DNA from: Rhizobium sp. NXC14
GTDB taxonomy: Bacteria; Pseudomonadota; Alphaproteobacteria; Rhizobiales; Rhizobiaceae
Direction of reading: 5' to 3'
Length of the DNA: 64,000 nt
Assembly: GCF_002117485.1 (NCBI RefSeq)
Contig: NZ_CP021030.1
Span: forward strand, 3,041,001-3,105,000
Translations under genes and position numbers: made by a program
The notes under the pieces: generated by a model
Databases searched by the model: none
Told to the model about the DNA's origin: nothing
Seen by the model: only the letters and a program-made list of their open reading frames with translations
Shown: piece after piece, positions 40,969 through 49,200 of the stretch
Position numbering within the stretch: the stretch's first letter is position 1
Layout: each line of letters opens with the position of its first letter

Positions 40969-41391
40969 TCAGGCCCCGAGATGCAGCACGATTTCGCGCT
41001 GGTGCGGCCGGTCGCGGTGTTCGAAGAGGTAGAGGCCCTGCCAGGTGCCGAGCATCAAGCGCCCCCTGGCGACCGGAATGCCGATCGACACCTGCGTCAG
41101 CGCCGCTTTGATATGCGCCGGCATGTCGTCCGGCCCCTCGGCCCTGTGCACGACCCAGCCCATCGATGGGTCGGAGGCCGGCGGCACGAGCCGACGGAAG
41201 AAGGCGAGAAGATCGGTGCGCACGTCAGGATCGGCATTTTCCTGGATCAGCAGTGAACAGGACGTGTGGCGCACGAAGACAGTGAGAAGCCCCTCGTCCC
41301 GTCCCGCGGCGCTGACGAAGGCCTCGGCCTGATCGGTGAATTCGTAAAGTCCCTGGCCGCGCGTGGACAGGGTGAGGATTGTCTGGGGCAC
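40969..41391 (-). CDS. YjbQ family protein (UPF0047)
   Basis: This 140-residue protein is of the YjbQ/UPF0047 family: QTILTLSTRGQGLYEFTDQAEAFV, FVRHTSCSLLIQENADPDVRTDLLAFF, HIKAALTQVSIGIPVARGRLMLGTWQGLYLFEHRDRPHQREIVLHL. The conserved HTSCSL and NAD motifs are intact. Family members are known for weak thiamine-phosphate synthase activity, but their physiological role is uncertain. The GTG at 41389-41391 was chosen because CGGAGAA lies 7 bases upstream and gives the family's usual length; a 19-codon-longer ATG reading is less likely. Confidence 0.85.
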   Translation of the reverse strand: MPQTILTLSTRGQGLYEFTDQAEAFVSAAGRDEGLLTVFVRHTSCSLLIQENADPDVRTDLLAFFRRLVPPASDPSMGWVVHRAEGPDDMPAHIKAALTQVSIGIPVARGRLMLGTWQGLYLFEHRDRPHQREIVLHLGA

Positions 41392-41489
41392 GGGCGTTCT
41401 CCGTCTCGCAATGACATTGCCCGCGAGTTGGCGCGCCGTGACGGCCAAGTCAATGGCCCCCGCATGGGCAGATCGATGCCCGCCATCGG

Positions 41490-42089
41490 CTAAGGCCCAT
41501 TCACCAGCTTCAAAACGAGCTGCTGGATATTGCCGCCGTCGCCCATTTCGACCTTGTCGAAGTCGCGGCCGCGCTGGCGCTGCTTTGCGGAAATCTCGCC
41601 GAGGCGCCGGGTCAGCTCGACCCTGATCTTCTTGCAGTCGGGGTCGTCGGCAACGGTGAAGCCGACGCTCATCGCCTCGATTTCCTTAACCATGTCCTTG
41701 ATGGTTTCGCCGTGCACCCGCTCATGCGCGGCAACGCCTGAAATGAAGCCATCCCAGCTGCTCTTGACGGCTGGCGGCAGCCCGGCCGAGGGCTGCGGCA
41801 GTGTGTAGGTGATGATGAGCTTCGGCCGATTGGTGACGATGGCGCAGGCATTGCCCTGCGGCTCGTATTTGCGGGTCCAGGTGAGCTTGAACGTCGTATG
41901 CGCGATGACCCGGCCGGTGAGGCCGGCCTTGGGGCCTTGTGCGCCGATCGATTGATAAAGTTCGGCGCCGGTCTTGCCTGAAATCGAATAGGGCCGCACC
42001 TCCTCGACCGCCTGCCATTCGCTCTGCGCCGCGGCCGGTAATGCGGCGAAAACTGCCGCCAATAGGTAGGGTAGAAAAGTCTTCGTCAC
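41490..42089 (-). CDS. DUF922 family predicted secreted Zn-dependent protease
   Basis: This 199-residue exported protein has a signal peptide (MTKTFLPYLLAAVFAALPAAAQ). It then has the DUF922 pattern, including YSISGKTGAELYQSIGAQGP, TTFKLTWTRKY and the metalloprotease motif HERVH (His122, Glu123, His126) in GVAAHERVHGETI. The family is predicted, not proven, to be a zinc protease. The GTG at 42087-42089 gives a compact signal peptide; a TTG five codons upstream is an alternative. It stands alone between YjbQ and Crp/Fnr genes. Confidence 0.8.
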   Translation of the reverse strand: MTKTFLPYLLAAVFAALPAAAQSEWQAVEEVRPYSISGKTGAELYQSIGAQGPKAGLTGRVIAHTTFKLTWTRKYEPQGNACAIVTNRPKLIITYTLPQPSAGLPPAVKSSWDGFISGVAAHERVHGETIKDMVKEIEAMSVGFTVADDPDCKKIRVELTRRLGEISAKQRQRGRDFDKVEMGDGGNIQQLVLKLVNGP

Positions 42090-42167
42090 GCATCGTCCCG
42101 TCAAGTGATTCCCGCCACCCTAACGGCGCCGTTCCTCCCTTTCAACGCGCATGCGATGCGGCAGATA

Positions 42168-42887
42168 TCAGCGCGGCTCTCTGGAGATGCTGAGATAGGC
42201 GGGGTCGAATTCGGCGATCTCCTGCAGGCGTTCCCAATCGACGATGGTGATCGTTCGGTTCTCCCAGGTGAAGACGCCCTCCCGCCTGAGAGCCTGCAGC
42301 GTCTTGTTGAGGTGGACCACCGATATGCCGAGCACGTCCGCCATCTCGATCTGCGTCAGCGGAAACTGAAAGCTTTCACCCCGGGTGCGCCTGACGACCT
42401 TCAGCCGCATGAAGAGTTCGCAGACGAGATGGGCGATCTGAGCGCGTTTGGAGCGCCGCCCCATGGCGACGATCCATTCCCGGTGAATAGCGCCGTCGAC
42501 CAGCGTGTCGAGCCAAAGCAGCCGCGTCAAATGCGGCATGCGCTCGGTGATCGCCCTCAAGTCGGCATGATCGGCCAAAGCGACGTGGCAGGGTGACAGC
42601 GCAACGATGCCATGATCCATTACCTTGACGGGAAAAGCATGGAGGTCGACAAAGTCGCCGGCAACATGAAGAGCGGTGATCTGCCGGCTGCCGTCCGCCA
42701 TCACCTTGTAGCGCGCCGCGAACCCATCGAGCAGCAGCGTGCTGAAGGGCGGCCGGCTGCCTTGGGAAACGAGATCTTCTCCGACGGAGAATTGCCTGTC
42801 CTTGACGAGGATCGATCGAAGAAGGTTTTCCTCCTCGTTCGATAGCACATCACGGCTTCCAAGGTTCAGCAACAAGGGCTCAATCAC
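42168..42887 (-). CDS. Crp/Fnr family transcriptional regulator
   Basis: This 239-residue regulator has an N-terminal cyclic-nucleotide-binding-type beta-roll (QFSVGEDLVSQGSRPPFSTLLLDGFAARYKVMADGSRQITALHVAGDFVDLHAFP) and a C-terminal winged helix (FPLTQIEMADVLGISVVHLNKTLQALRREGVFTWENRTITI). It lacks the four-cysteine Fe-S cluster of Fnr. Start at 42885-42887. Rhizobia carry many such regulators; the target and effector cannot be read here. Confidence 0.88.
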   Translation of the reverse strand: MIEPLLLNLGSRDVLSNEEENLLRSILVKDRQFSVGEDLVSQGSRPPFSTLLLDGFAARYKVMADGSRQITALHVAGDFVDLHAFPVKVMDHGIVALSPCHVALADHADLRAITERMPHLTRLLWLDTLVDGAIHREWIVAMGRRSKRAQIAHLVCELFMRLKVVRRTRGESFQFPLTQIEMADVLGISVVHLNKTLQALRREGVFTWENRTITIVDWERLQEIAEFDPAYLSISREPR

Positions 42888-43019
42888 GCTCCTGTCTCCC
42901 GCTATCGCAAGGGCTCGGGGCCGTCTCGGTGCGACCTGTATTTTCTGTAGGCATCAAGGCCTAGCCTCGGGAACAATTGTCTTCATTGGTTATTTCCTCT
43001 CTGACGCGCAGGAAAGAAC

Positions 43020-43265
43020 ATGGCTCGCTACTATTTCGATCTACACAACGGGGAAGGTCCGACCCGCGACGAGCACGGCACCGAGCTCAAATCTCGTGAA
43101 GACATCCCCAAAGAGGTGACCCGCATCCTGCTGGACGTGGCACGAGACGAATTGCCGGCAGGTGACCGCATGACGATTGCCGTTACCGTCCGCGACGAGC
43201 GCGGCGATCCTGTCACAGTCGCCAGTCTCGTCTTCAGCAATGAATGGCTCGACGTCATTCGATGA
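43020..43265 (+). CDS. DUF6894-like small protein (member 1)
   Basis: This 81-residue protein (MARYYFDLHNGEGPTRDEHGTELKSREDIPKEVTRILLDVARDELPAGDRMTIAVTVRDERGDPVTVASLVF...) shows the DUF6894 pattern: an N-terminal aromatic strand (RYYFDLHNG), a D/E-rich turn, a long helix and a C-terminal strand pair. It is common in rhizobia, with unknown function. It faces a related gene at 43481-43711. Confidence 0.75.
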   Translation: MARYYFDLHNGEGPTRDEHGTELKSREDIPKEVTRILLDVARDELPAGDRMTIAVTVRDERGDPVTVASLVFSNEWLDVIR

Positions 43266-43480
43266 CGGCCTCTGGAAGCCGGGGGGTCCCATGTACGCAT
43301 CAATCCAACTGGTCGATGGATGCGCTCTAGCTCCTTGCTTTCATGCATGTCCTCATCCGCACACTTCCGGGAGCGACATGCATTAAGACCCACCCCGGCG
43401 GGCGGCAATTAAATTTGACATAGTTCCGCGATTGCCGGGAAGCGTCGACAGGCATTTCTCCGGTGGAGTTCCGGTCGCTT

Positions 43481-43711
43481 CTATTTCGCGATCTCTTCCA
43501 GAATCAGCCGAATTTCCGCAAGTGGTTTGCGGCTTTCGTCGAAAAGCTCGACCGAAAGCATGTTCAAAGGCGCAGTCGGCAGGCCTTCGGCTGCCATTTC
43601 CGCGAGGACCCTTCGCGCCTCTGCCTTGGCAGCCTCGACGGATTCGAATTCGTATCCGGTCTCGGTGCCGACACCATCGCGATCGAAGAGCTGGAAGTGG
43701 AATTTCGGCAC
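43481..43711 (-). CDS. DUF6894-like small protein (member 2)
   Basis: This 76-residue protein (MPKFHFQLFDRDGVGTETGYEFESVEAAKAEARRVLAEMAAEGLPTAPLNMLSVELFDESRKPLAEIRLILEEIAK) has the same strand-turn-helix-strand layout as member 1 (aromatic F/Y-rich start, EA-rich helix, S-V-E-L strand). It is convergent with it, about 215 bp away. Function unknown. Confidence 0.72.
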   Translation of the reverse strand: MPKFHFQLFDRDGVGTETGYEFESVEAAKAEARRVLAEMAAEGLPTAPLNMLSVELFDESRKPLAEIRLILEEIAK

Positions 43712-43798
43712 AGCATGCTCCTTCGATGATGCCCCTAACGATGCTGAAGGCGACAGGTTCCGCCCGAACGATTTTCAGCGCCCGCCATCCGGCGATCC

Positions 43799-44197
43799 TC
43801 AGAAAGCGCCGGCCTCGGGCGAAGCCAATTCCTCGATTGCGTCGACACGGTCGGGATAGAAGGCGAGATGGTCTTTGATGTTGCTGACGGCGGCATGCGG
43901 GGCTTCGTAGGTCCAAACCGCGTTCTCGGAGCGTTTGCCGCCCAAAGCAATACTGTAATAAGAGGCATCGCCCTTGTAAGGGCAACGTGTGGCGTGATCG
44001 GTGCGTTGAAGCAGCGACATATCGACATCCCTGCGAGGGATATACTGGACCGGCGGATAGGAAGCCTCGCGCAGCGTCAGCGCGTTGCGGCTGTCGGCAA
44101 TCGTCCGGCCGGCGACGGTGACGACGACGCGGCAGGGATTGTGCTCGACGGTGATCGGATGGTCAGGCCCCGGAATCTTGATCGACTTGTCCAACAT
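43799..44197 (-). CDS. DUF427 domain-containing protein
   Basis: This 132-residue protein is of the DUF427 family: PITVEHNPCRVVVTVAGRTIADSRNALTLREASYPPVQYIPRRDVDMSLLQRTDHATRCPYKGDASYYSIALGG, ending in VWTYEAPHAAVSNIKDHLAFYPDRVD. The YIPRxDV and CPYKGxASY motifs are diagnostic. The ATG at 44195-44197 was chosen for GGAG 8 bases upstream. The function of the family is unknown. Confidence 0.85.
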   Translation of the reverse strand: MLDKSIKIPGPDHPITVEHNPCRVVVTVAGRTIADSRNALTLREASYPPVQYIPRRDVDMSLLQRTDHATRCPYKGDASYYSIALGGKRSENAVWTYEAPHAAVSNIKDHLAFYPDRVDAIEELASPEAGAF

Positions 44198-44277
44198 GGG
44201 TTCGTCTCCAGAAGATAAGTATGCCCCTGAGATAGGGCGCTCATGCCGCCGGCCCAAGCCCCGAGCGTTTCCTTCCC

Positions 44278-44976
44278 TTACACCTGGAATGTGAAACGCG
44301 GCGATGCCTGACTGAGGGCGGCGGTCGCCGCTGTCGCCGACCAGTGACGCGCGAGCGCATCCGCGAGCGTCGCAACCAAGCTGGCGGTATCCTCGCCGGC
44401 CCCGGCATGCAGCGCCTCGGCGACGACCAGCACCGAGCGCGTCATCTCCCGCACCGCCGACAGGCCGCCCTGCCGGTTCGTCCAGCGGCGGGCATGTGCT
44501 CTGCCTTCGTCATCCGCGAAGATCACCTCGTCCGGCTCCGGATGTTCGCTTTGACCGGTGAAGGTGAGATAGGTCTCATGCCCCGTTGCATGCCGCACCT
44601 GGAGATCGCCGGCAATGTTTTCCGTGTCGAAGACGGCGACAGGGATGGCAAAGGCGAGCGAAATCGCATTGCAGAGATCGATGAGCGGATGAAGGCGCGG
44701 CAGGGCGTGCTCCTGGCGGAAGCGACGCAGAAGCGCCTCGGATGCCGCGCGATACTGCGTCGGCTTCAAGCCCATGCGGGAAAAGCCGCGCCGCCACGCC
44801 TGGATCTCCGGGAATCCGCTTTCCTGGGCTTCCGCAAGGCGGGCCGCGGCGATCGCGCTGAAACTTGCGATCGCCTCTTCGACGTCAGCTGCCGCATGAA
44901 TGCCTTCGGCAAAAAGCGCGCAGGCGGCAAGCTGCGGAAAAGCCTGCCATATCGCGTTGGAATGGCTGAACTGCAT
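44278..44976 (-). CDS. B3/B4 domain protein (PheT-like tRNA-binding domain)
   Basis: This 232-residue protein has the B3/B4 domain fold of phenylalanyl-tRNA synthetase beta subunits as a stand-alone protein: AWRRGFSRMGLKPTQYRAASEALLRRFRQ, LPRLHPLIDLCNAISLAFAIPVAVFDTENIAGDLQVRHATG, FADDEGRAHARRWTNRQGG. Stand-alone B3/B4 proteins may edit misacylated substrates; activity here is not proven. The ATG at 44974-44976 was chosen for AGGG 8 bases upstream. It lies 2 bp after the EamA transporter stop, so the two are probably co-transcribed. Confidence 0.82.
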   Translation of the reverse strand: MQFSHSNAIWQAFPQLAACALFAEGIHAAADVEEAIASFSAIAAARLAEAQESGFPEIQAWRRGFSRMGLKPTQYRAASEALLRRFRQEHALPRLHPLIDLCNAISLAFAIPVAVFDTENIAGDLQVRHATGHETYLTFTGQSEHPEPDEVIFADDEGRAHARRWTNRQGGLSAVREMTRSVLVVAEALHAGAGEDTASLVATLADALARHWSATAATAALSQASPRFTFQV

Positions 44977-44978
44977 GA

Positions 44979-45872
44979 TCATTTCCCTTCGATGAATTTC
45001 CTGTGGCTTCCTGCAATGGCGAGCCCGAACACGGCCGCCAGCACGCAGACAATGCCGGCAATCTGGTTGAAGCCGATCGGCTCGCCGAGAATGACGAAAG
45101 CGAGCATGACGGCCGAAATCGGCGCAAGCGCGGTGAAGAGCGCGGCTTCCGTGCCGCTCACCCTCTCTGCCCCCGCATACCACAGCAGAAAGCCGCCGAC
45201 GGTCGGTACCAGAGCATAATAGACGACGGCAGCGGCAGCACTGGCTGAAAACCCATGCGTGAGGGGCGCCTCGAAAATGGCCGGAACGATCGAGACGGCG
45301 AAGCCGATGCCGGTCATCAGCGTCGACTGGGCAAGCGGCGGAATGTCGACGGTCAGCCGCTTGTTCAACAGAATGAACAAGCCCTCGCAGATGACCGCGA
45401 GAAAAATCAGCAGATTGCCGGCAAGCGAACCGCCGGTCGCCTCCGGTGTGAAGGCGATCGAAAACACGCCGACGCTCGCCAGCGCCACGGCCAGAAGCAG
45501 GGCGCGCCCCGGCCGTTCGCGCAGCAGCAGGATCGAAACCGCCGCCGAGACCACCGGCAGCGTGCCGATGATGACGCCCGCATCGGCGGCCGAGGTCAGG
45601 CTGAGGCCCGATATCAGCAGCGTCGTATAACCGACACTGCCGGCGCCGGCCTGAATGACGAGGACGAGACGGTCATGCCTGGAGAGCTTCGGCAACCGGG
45701 CACCGTTTGCCCGCATCAGCAGGAAGAGGACGGGAAGAGCGAGGGCGAAGCGCAAGGCGGTGGCGGTAAACGGCGGCAGTCCTGAAGCAATGATCTTGCT
45801 CGCGATGACAGTGCTGCCGACCGTCAGCATGGCGAGCGCCAGATAGAAATAACCTTGAACCTGTCTCGACAT
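44979..45872 (-). CDS. EamA/DMT family transporter
   Basis: This 297-residue membrane protein has ten predicted transmembrane helices in two EamA repeats: repeat 1 is about 5-140 (AMLTVGSTVIASKIIASGLPPFTATALRF...) and repeat 2 is about 150-290 (...LFTALAPISAVMLAFVILGEP). DMT members usually export amino acids or metabolites. The ATG at 45870-45872 has GGAGG upstream. It pairs with the downstream B3/B4 gene; the AraC gene upstream on the same strand may regulate it. Confidence 0.87.
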   Translation of the reverse strand: MSRQVQGYFYLALAMLTVGSTVIASKIIASGLPPFTATALRFALALPVLFLLMRANGARLPKLSRHDRLVLVIQAGAGSVGYTTLLISGLSLTSAADAGVIIGTLPVVSAAVSILLLRERPGRALLLAVALASVGVFSIAFTPEATGGSLAGNLLIFLAVICEGLFILLNKRLTVDIPPLAQSTLMTGIGFAVSIVPAIFEAPLTHGFSASAAAAVVYYALVPTVGGFLLWYAGAERVSGTEAALFTALAPISAVMLAFVILGEPIGFNQIAGIVCVLAAVFGLAIAGSHRKFIEGK

Positions 45873-45966
45873 TCCGCGCCTCCGATTGGATGCGCCGAAG
45901 AAACAGCAGCGGTCAGCCGGGGTCTTGAACGAAATTGCAGGGCATGAATCGAAGCAAAGTGGCCAG

Positions 45967-46009
45967 CCCCGTCCTTCGAGGCCCTTGCGGGGGCACCTCT
46001 AGGAGGACG
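45967..46009. repeat. REP-like repeat, family 2 (degenerate)
   Basis: CCCCGTCCTTCGAGGCCC...AGGAGGACG is a degenerate copy of the elements at 31159 and 31632, in the gap between the AraC gene and the EamA gene. Confidence 0.55.
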
Positions 46010-46057
46010 CAGGAGAGAGGTCGCAGCCTGCGGCACCACGAATCAGCCTTCCACCGC

Positions 46058-46852
46058 TCAGAGAAATGCCCCGGCATAAAGCCGCGGCGACAGGCCGTAT
46101 TTGCGCACGAAGACGCGCGTCATGTGGCTCTGGTCGGCAAAGCCGCTGGCAAAGGCGGCTTCGGCAAGCGGCGTGCCCTGAGCAATCAGCCGCCGGGCGA
46201 TATGGATGCGGGCCTGGACGAGATAGGCATGCGGCGTCAGTCCCGTCGCCTTCGCGAAGCCGCGCAGCAGCTGGAAGCGGCTGAGGCCGCTTTCCCGGGA
46301 AAGATCGGCCAGCGAGACGGCGGCAAGAGGATCGTCGTCGATCAGATCCCGCGCCGCGCGGATGGATGACGGCACCGGCGGCCTCGCCTCGCTGCCGTCG
46401 TCTTCCCGCATGACATTGGCGACGAGTTGCAGCAGCAGTTCCTCGCAGAGCAGCCCGTCGGCAGCACTCGCGGTCACCGCGCGAAACAGCGTTCCGAAGC
46501 GGCTGGCGATCGCCGCATCGCGAATGACGGGATGGGAGATTTCCGAGCGCCTTGCGCCGATCTCTTGTGAGAGGCCGGTGACGATCTCCGGATCGAAATA
46601 GAGGATGCGCCACGATCGGCGCTCGCCGATCGGCGCGCCATCATGCACCTCGTTCGGATTGACGGTGATGATATCGCCAGCCTCCGCCTCCACCATGCCG
46701 CGCCCACTGAGCGATTTCTGCGCCCCCGACGACACGAGGCCGATGCCGAACTGCTCATGCGTGTGCCTGGCGAAACTGTGAGGCGTTTCGGCTTCCACCG
46801 CTTCGACGCCTGGAAGCGCCGAGCGCAGCATCCTGAACTGGTTTTTCGGCAT
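46058..46852 (-). CDS. AraC family transcriptional regulator
   Basis: This 264-residue regulator has an N-terminal cupin-like sensor domain (HSFARHTHEQFGIGLVSSGAQKSLSGRGMVEAEAGDIITVNPNEVHDGAP) and a C-terminal pair of AraC helix-turn-helix motifs (VSLADLSRESGLSRFQLLRGFAKATGLTPHAYLVQARIHIARRLIAQGTPLAEAAFASGFADQSHMTRVFVRKYGLSPRLYA). It lies upstream of the EamA-B3/B4 pair on the same strand, with 185 bp between, and is the likely regulator of that pair (inference). Confidence 0.9.
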   Translation of the reverse strand: MPKNQFRMLRSALPGVEAVEAETPHSFARHTHEQFGIGLVSSGAQKSLSGRGMVEAEAGDIITVNPNEVHDGAPIGERRSWRILYFDPEIVTGLSQEIGARRSEISHPVIRDAAIASRFGTLFRAVTASAADGLLCEELLLQLVANVMREDDGSEARPPVPSSIRAARDLIDDDPLAAVSLADLSRESGLSRFQLLRGFAKATGLTPHAYLVQARIHIARRLIAQGTPLAEAAFASGFADQSHMTRVFVRKYGLSPRLYAGAFL

Positions 46853-46912
46853 TTGACATCCGCAGGTCCGATGCCGGCAACTCTGCCAGCCGCGCCTTTA
46901 TGACGCAACCAT

Positions 46913-47701
46913 CTAAAAGAACTCGTCCAGCAGCTGATAGTAACCGAGCCTCGCCGGATCGGGCGCCGGCAGGCCGTAACGATGGAGAAATGGCTGCACC
47001 AGCGCCTTGCCGAAATTATCGGCGATGCTGCGGCAGGCGAGCGCGATATCCTGATAGCGGTCGGCGACGCCGAGGCGGCTGCAATCGATATAGCCTGAGA
47101 ATTGGCCGCCGGAAGCGACGAAATTCGGCAGGCAGGCGTCGCCATGGGTGACGACGAGATCCTCGCTGCCCGGCCTCATGCTCTCGAGCTCAGCAAAGAG
47201 CTCGACGGCGCTTTTTCCCAGCCGGGCCGGATCGAAATCCTCCTCATCGACGATTCCTGCTTCCATGCGCGCCTTGGCTACCGGCAGGCGCTTTTCCAGG
47301 CGGTGATCGAACGGACAGGAAGTGATCGGCAGGCGATGAAGATCGAGCAGTGCCTCCGCCAGCAATTCGATGCGCGCCAGGGGCGCCAGCGCCGAAGCAC
47401 TGGCGAGATCGGTTCCCGGCAGCGCGCTGAGCAGCAGCCAGTTACGTTCGTCGTCGCTTTCACGGGCGATCACCTCCGGGCAAGGCAGGCCGGAGGCCTT
47501 GAGCCAGGCGAGCCGGGCCGCCTCATCGGCAAGTTCGCCGAACGGCCCCGCCGCCTCGACCTTCAGATAGAGCGCCGGAAGGCCCTCGCCTTCCAGGCGA
47601 AAGACGCTCGCGGCCGAACGGCCGAGCGCATCCCGCTCCATCCGGTAGCCGGACAGGCGGGCGCCGAAAGGTCCTGCCGGCAATGTCTTGAAAGATGTCA
47701 A
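46913..47701 (-). CDS. Aminoglycoside phosphotransferase, APH(3')-like
   Basis: This 262-residue kinase-fold enzyme resembles Tn5 NptII over most of its length. The brenner-type motif HGDACLPN (His186, Asp188, Asn193), the metal-binding YIDCSRLGVADRYQDIA (Asp206), the ATP lysine (LYLKVEA, Lys47) and the C-terminal YYQLLDEFF are all present. It would phosphorylate the 3'-hydroxyl of kanamycin/neomycin-type drugs. It is chromosomal with no mobile element next to it, so it is probably intrinsic. The start is a TTG overlapping the stop of the small gene at 47698. Activity on drugs is not proven. Confidence 0.83.
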   Translation of the reverse strand: MTSFKTLPAGPFGARLSGYRMERDALGRSAASVFRLEGEGLPALYLKVEAAGPFGELADEAARLAWLKASGLPCPEVIARESDDERNWLLLSALPGTDLASASALAPLARIELLAEALLDLHRLPITSCPFDHRLEKRLPVAKARMEAGIVDEEDFDPARLGKSAVELFAELESMRPGSEDLVVTHGDACLPNFVASGGQFSGYIDCSRLGVADRYQDIALACRSIADNFGKALVQPFLHRYGLPAPDPARLGYYQLLDEFF

Positions 47702-47859
47702 TGAATCGTTTCGGCTGGGGCTGCTTCGAGCAGGATATCGAACGCCTCTTCGAGCGCCGCCACCAGGATATCGGTCAGCTCGTCGCCTTTGTTTTCCAGG
47801 AACAGCACGCTGACGGCTTCGTCCTGGCGCTCAAGCAAACGCTCGATCTCGTTCGACAT
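47698..47859 (-). CDS. Small hypothetical protein overlapping the phosphotransferase start
   Basis: This 53-residue acidic helical protein (MSNEIERLLERQDEAVSVLFLENKGDELTDILVAALEEAFDILLEAAPAETIH) overlaps the phosphotransferase start (TTGA at 47698-47701), implying translational coupling. It was found by reading the minus strand. It has no recognised domain. It may be a leader that couples expression of the downstream gene. Confidence 0.55.
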   Translation of the reverse strand: MSNEIERLLERQDEAVSVLFLENKGDELTDILVAALEEAFDILLEAAPAETIH

Positions 47860-47962
47860 ATCATTGTCCTTCTTCACCGTACCATCACGGCCAATGAGGA
47901 AAGGTTAGGTAGAGTTCCTTGCGCGTAGCTGGCTGCGAGACGACGAAAGATCGCGGCGCGCT

Positions 47963-49015
47963 TTAGTTATCAATATCATATTTGGAATACTCGCTGCGAG
48001 GGATTCGTCCGCCGACCTGGTGAGCAAAGGACACCACTTTGGTAGCTCCCTCGTCCACCTCGCAACGGAAGCGAACCTGGAACCAGCCTTTGGCTGTGCC
48101 AAAGGCTGCATCCTTCACGTCCAGAATCGTACCAGCCCGCAGGCCGAAACTCGGCAATGCGGAAGGGAAATAGGGCGGCGAGCCGTGAACAAGTTGACCC
48201 TGCAGCTCAGTGGTGCAAAGCGTCGCCACTCGCTGTTTTCGTGAAAGGCCATCCATCGCCGTTTGCGCAAATAAACTGCCATCGGCAGCCCGAGAAAATA
48301 GCGTTTTCGCCTCCGGCAGGTCCTTGGTTTCAGGGAGGATTTTCGGCTTATCGGAGATGTTCTGCTCAGGCGGTTTGGCCGGCCCGATCCTCGTATTGGC
48401 TTCGCCGGAGGCTTCCGTCGGCGGCCCTTTGCTTTCCGGAGAAACGTCTATCGCAGCCACCTCCGGCAGCTTCACCTCATCTGGCACGGGTTTTGATGGA
48501 GGCTCCTCAGCTTTGGGTTTTGCGTCAACAGTTCTTGTTGGCTCCTGCGCCGAGGCATCATCGTGCTGGGGTGGAGTTGTTGCGGCTTTCTTTGCACCTT
48601 GAGAAGCATTTCCCGCCAGGGCCTTGTCAGGACCGCTAGTCTTATCTCCAAATTCAGTAACGGGTTTGAGGGTCTGCATGGGCTTCGGCTTGGCTTGCTC
48701 GACAGCTTTCCTTGCCAGTGGAGGCGGCGGTGGTGGTGGCGGAGGTTCCTTCTTAGCCTCTTGCGGTGGCTTCGGCTCCGGCGGCTTTTCCTCGGCCTTT
48801 TTCTCCTCCGGCTTCTTCTCCTCCGGCGGCGGGACGAGCTCGACCTTCACGTTCTCGTCCTCCGGGGGCTTCGGTTCGATCTTCGGCAAGCCGAAAATCA
48901 GAAGCGCAACGACCGGCACGTGCAGAAGCACGGACACACCGATACCCCAGCGGATTTCGGGCCGCCGTTTTGCCGTTTCGTGATTCGTCTCCGCCAAGTC
49001 CACTTCGTCTGTCAC
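47963..49015 (-). CDS. TonB-like membrane protein with DUF930 domain
   Basis: This protein of about 350 residues has one N-terminal transmembrane helix (IRWGIGVSVLLHVPVVALLIFGLP), a long Pro/Glu/Lys-rich periplasmic linker (PPEEKKPEEKKAEEKPPEPKPP... with a run of prolines) and a C-terminal DUF930-like domain (LSRKQRVATLCTTELQGQLVHGSPPYFPSALPSFGLRAGTILDVKDAAFGTAKGWFQVRFRCEVDE). The architecture is that of TonB/TolA, but the C-terminal domain is not TonB_C. The start is uncertain: GTG 49015 is chosen because the N-terminus is family-like, and ATG 49090 is a longer option. Confidence 0.72.
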   Translation of the reverse strand: MTDEVDLAETNHETAKRRPEIRWGIGVSVLLHVPVVALLIFGLPKIEPKPPEDENVKVELVPPPEEKKPEEKKAEEKPPEPKPPQEAKKEPPPPPPPPPLARKAVEQAKPKPMQTLKPVTEFGDKTSGPDKALAGNASQGAKKAATTPPQHDDASAQEPTRTVDAKPKAEEPPSKPVPDEVKLPEVAAIDVSPESKGPPTEASGEANTRIGPAKPPEQNISDKPKILPETKDLPEAKTLFSRAADGSLFAQTAMDGLSRKQRVATLCTTELQGQLVHGSPPYFPSALPSFGLRAGTILDVKDAAFGTAKGWFQVRFRCEVDEGATKVVSFAHQVGGRIPRSEYSKYDIDN

Positions 49016-49200
49016 AGCAGCGATGTGGCCTTTAAAGCCGGCAGCATCAAGCCGCAAAAGCAAAAAACCTCGTGATCGTGCCGAAGCCATCCGCTGGCCG
49101 GTGCGCCATCCGTTCCCTCCTCAGACCTGGGCAACGGGCCACCCACGAGCGGGGCCGAGGCCGCGCCCTTGATGGGGAGAGGCGCTGAAATTCTCATGCG

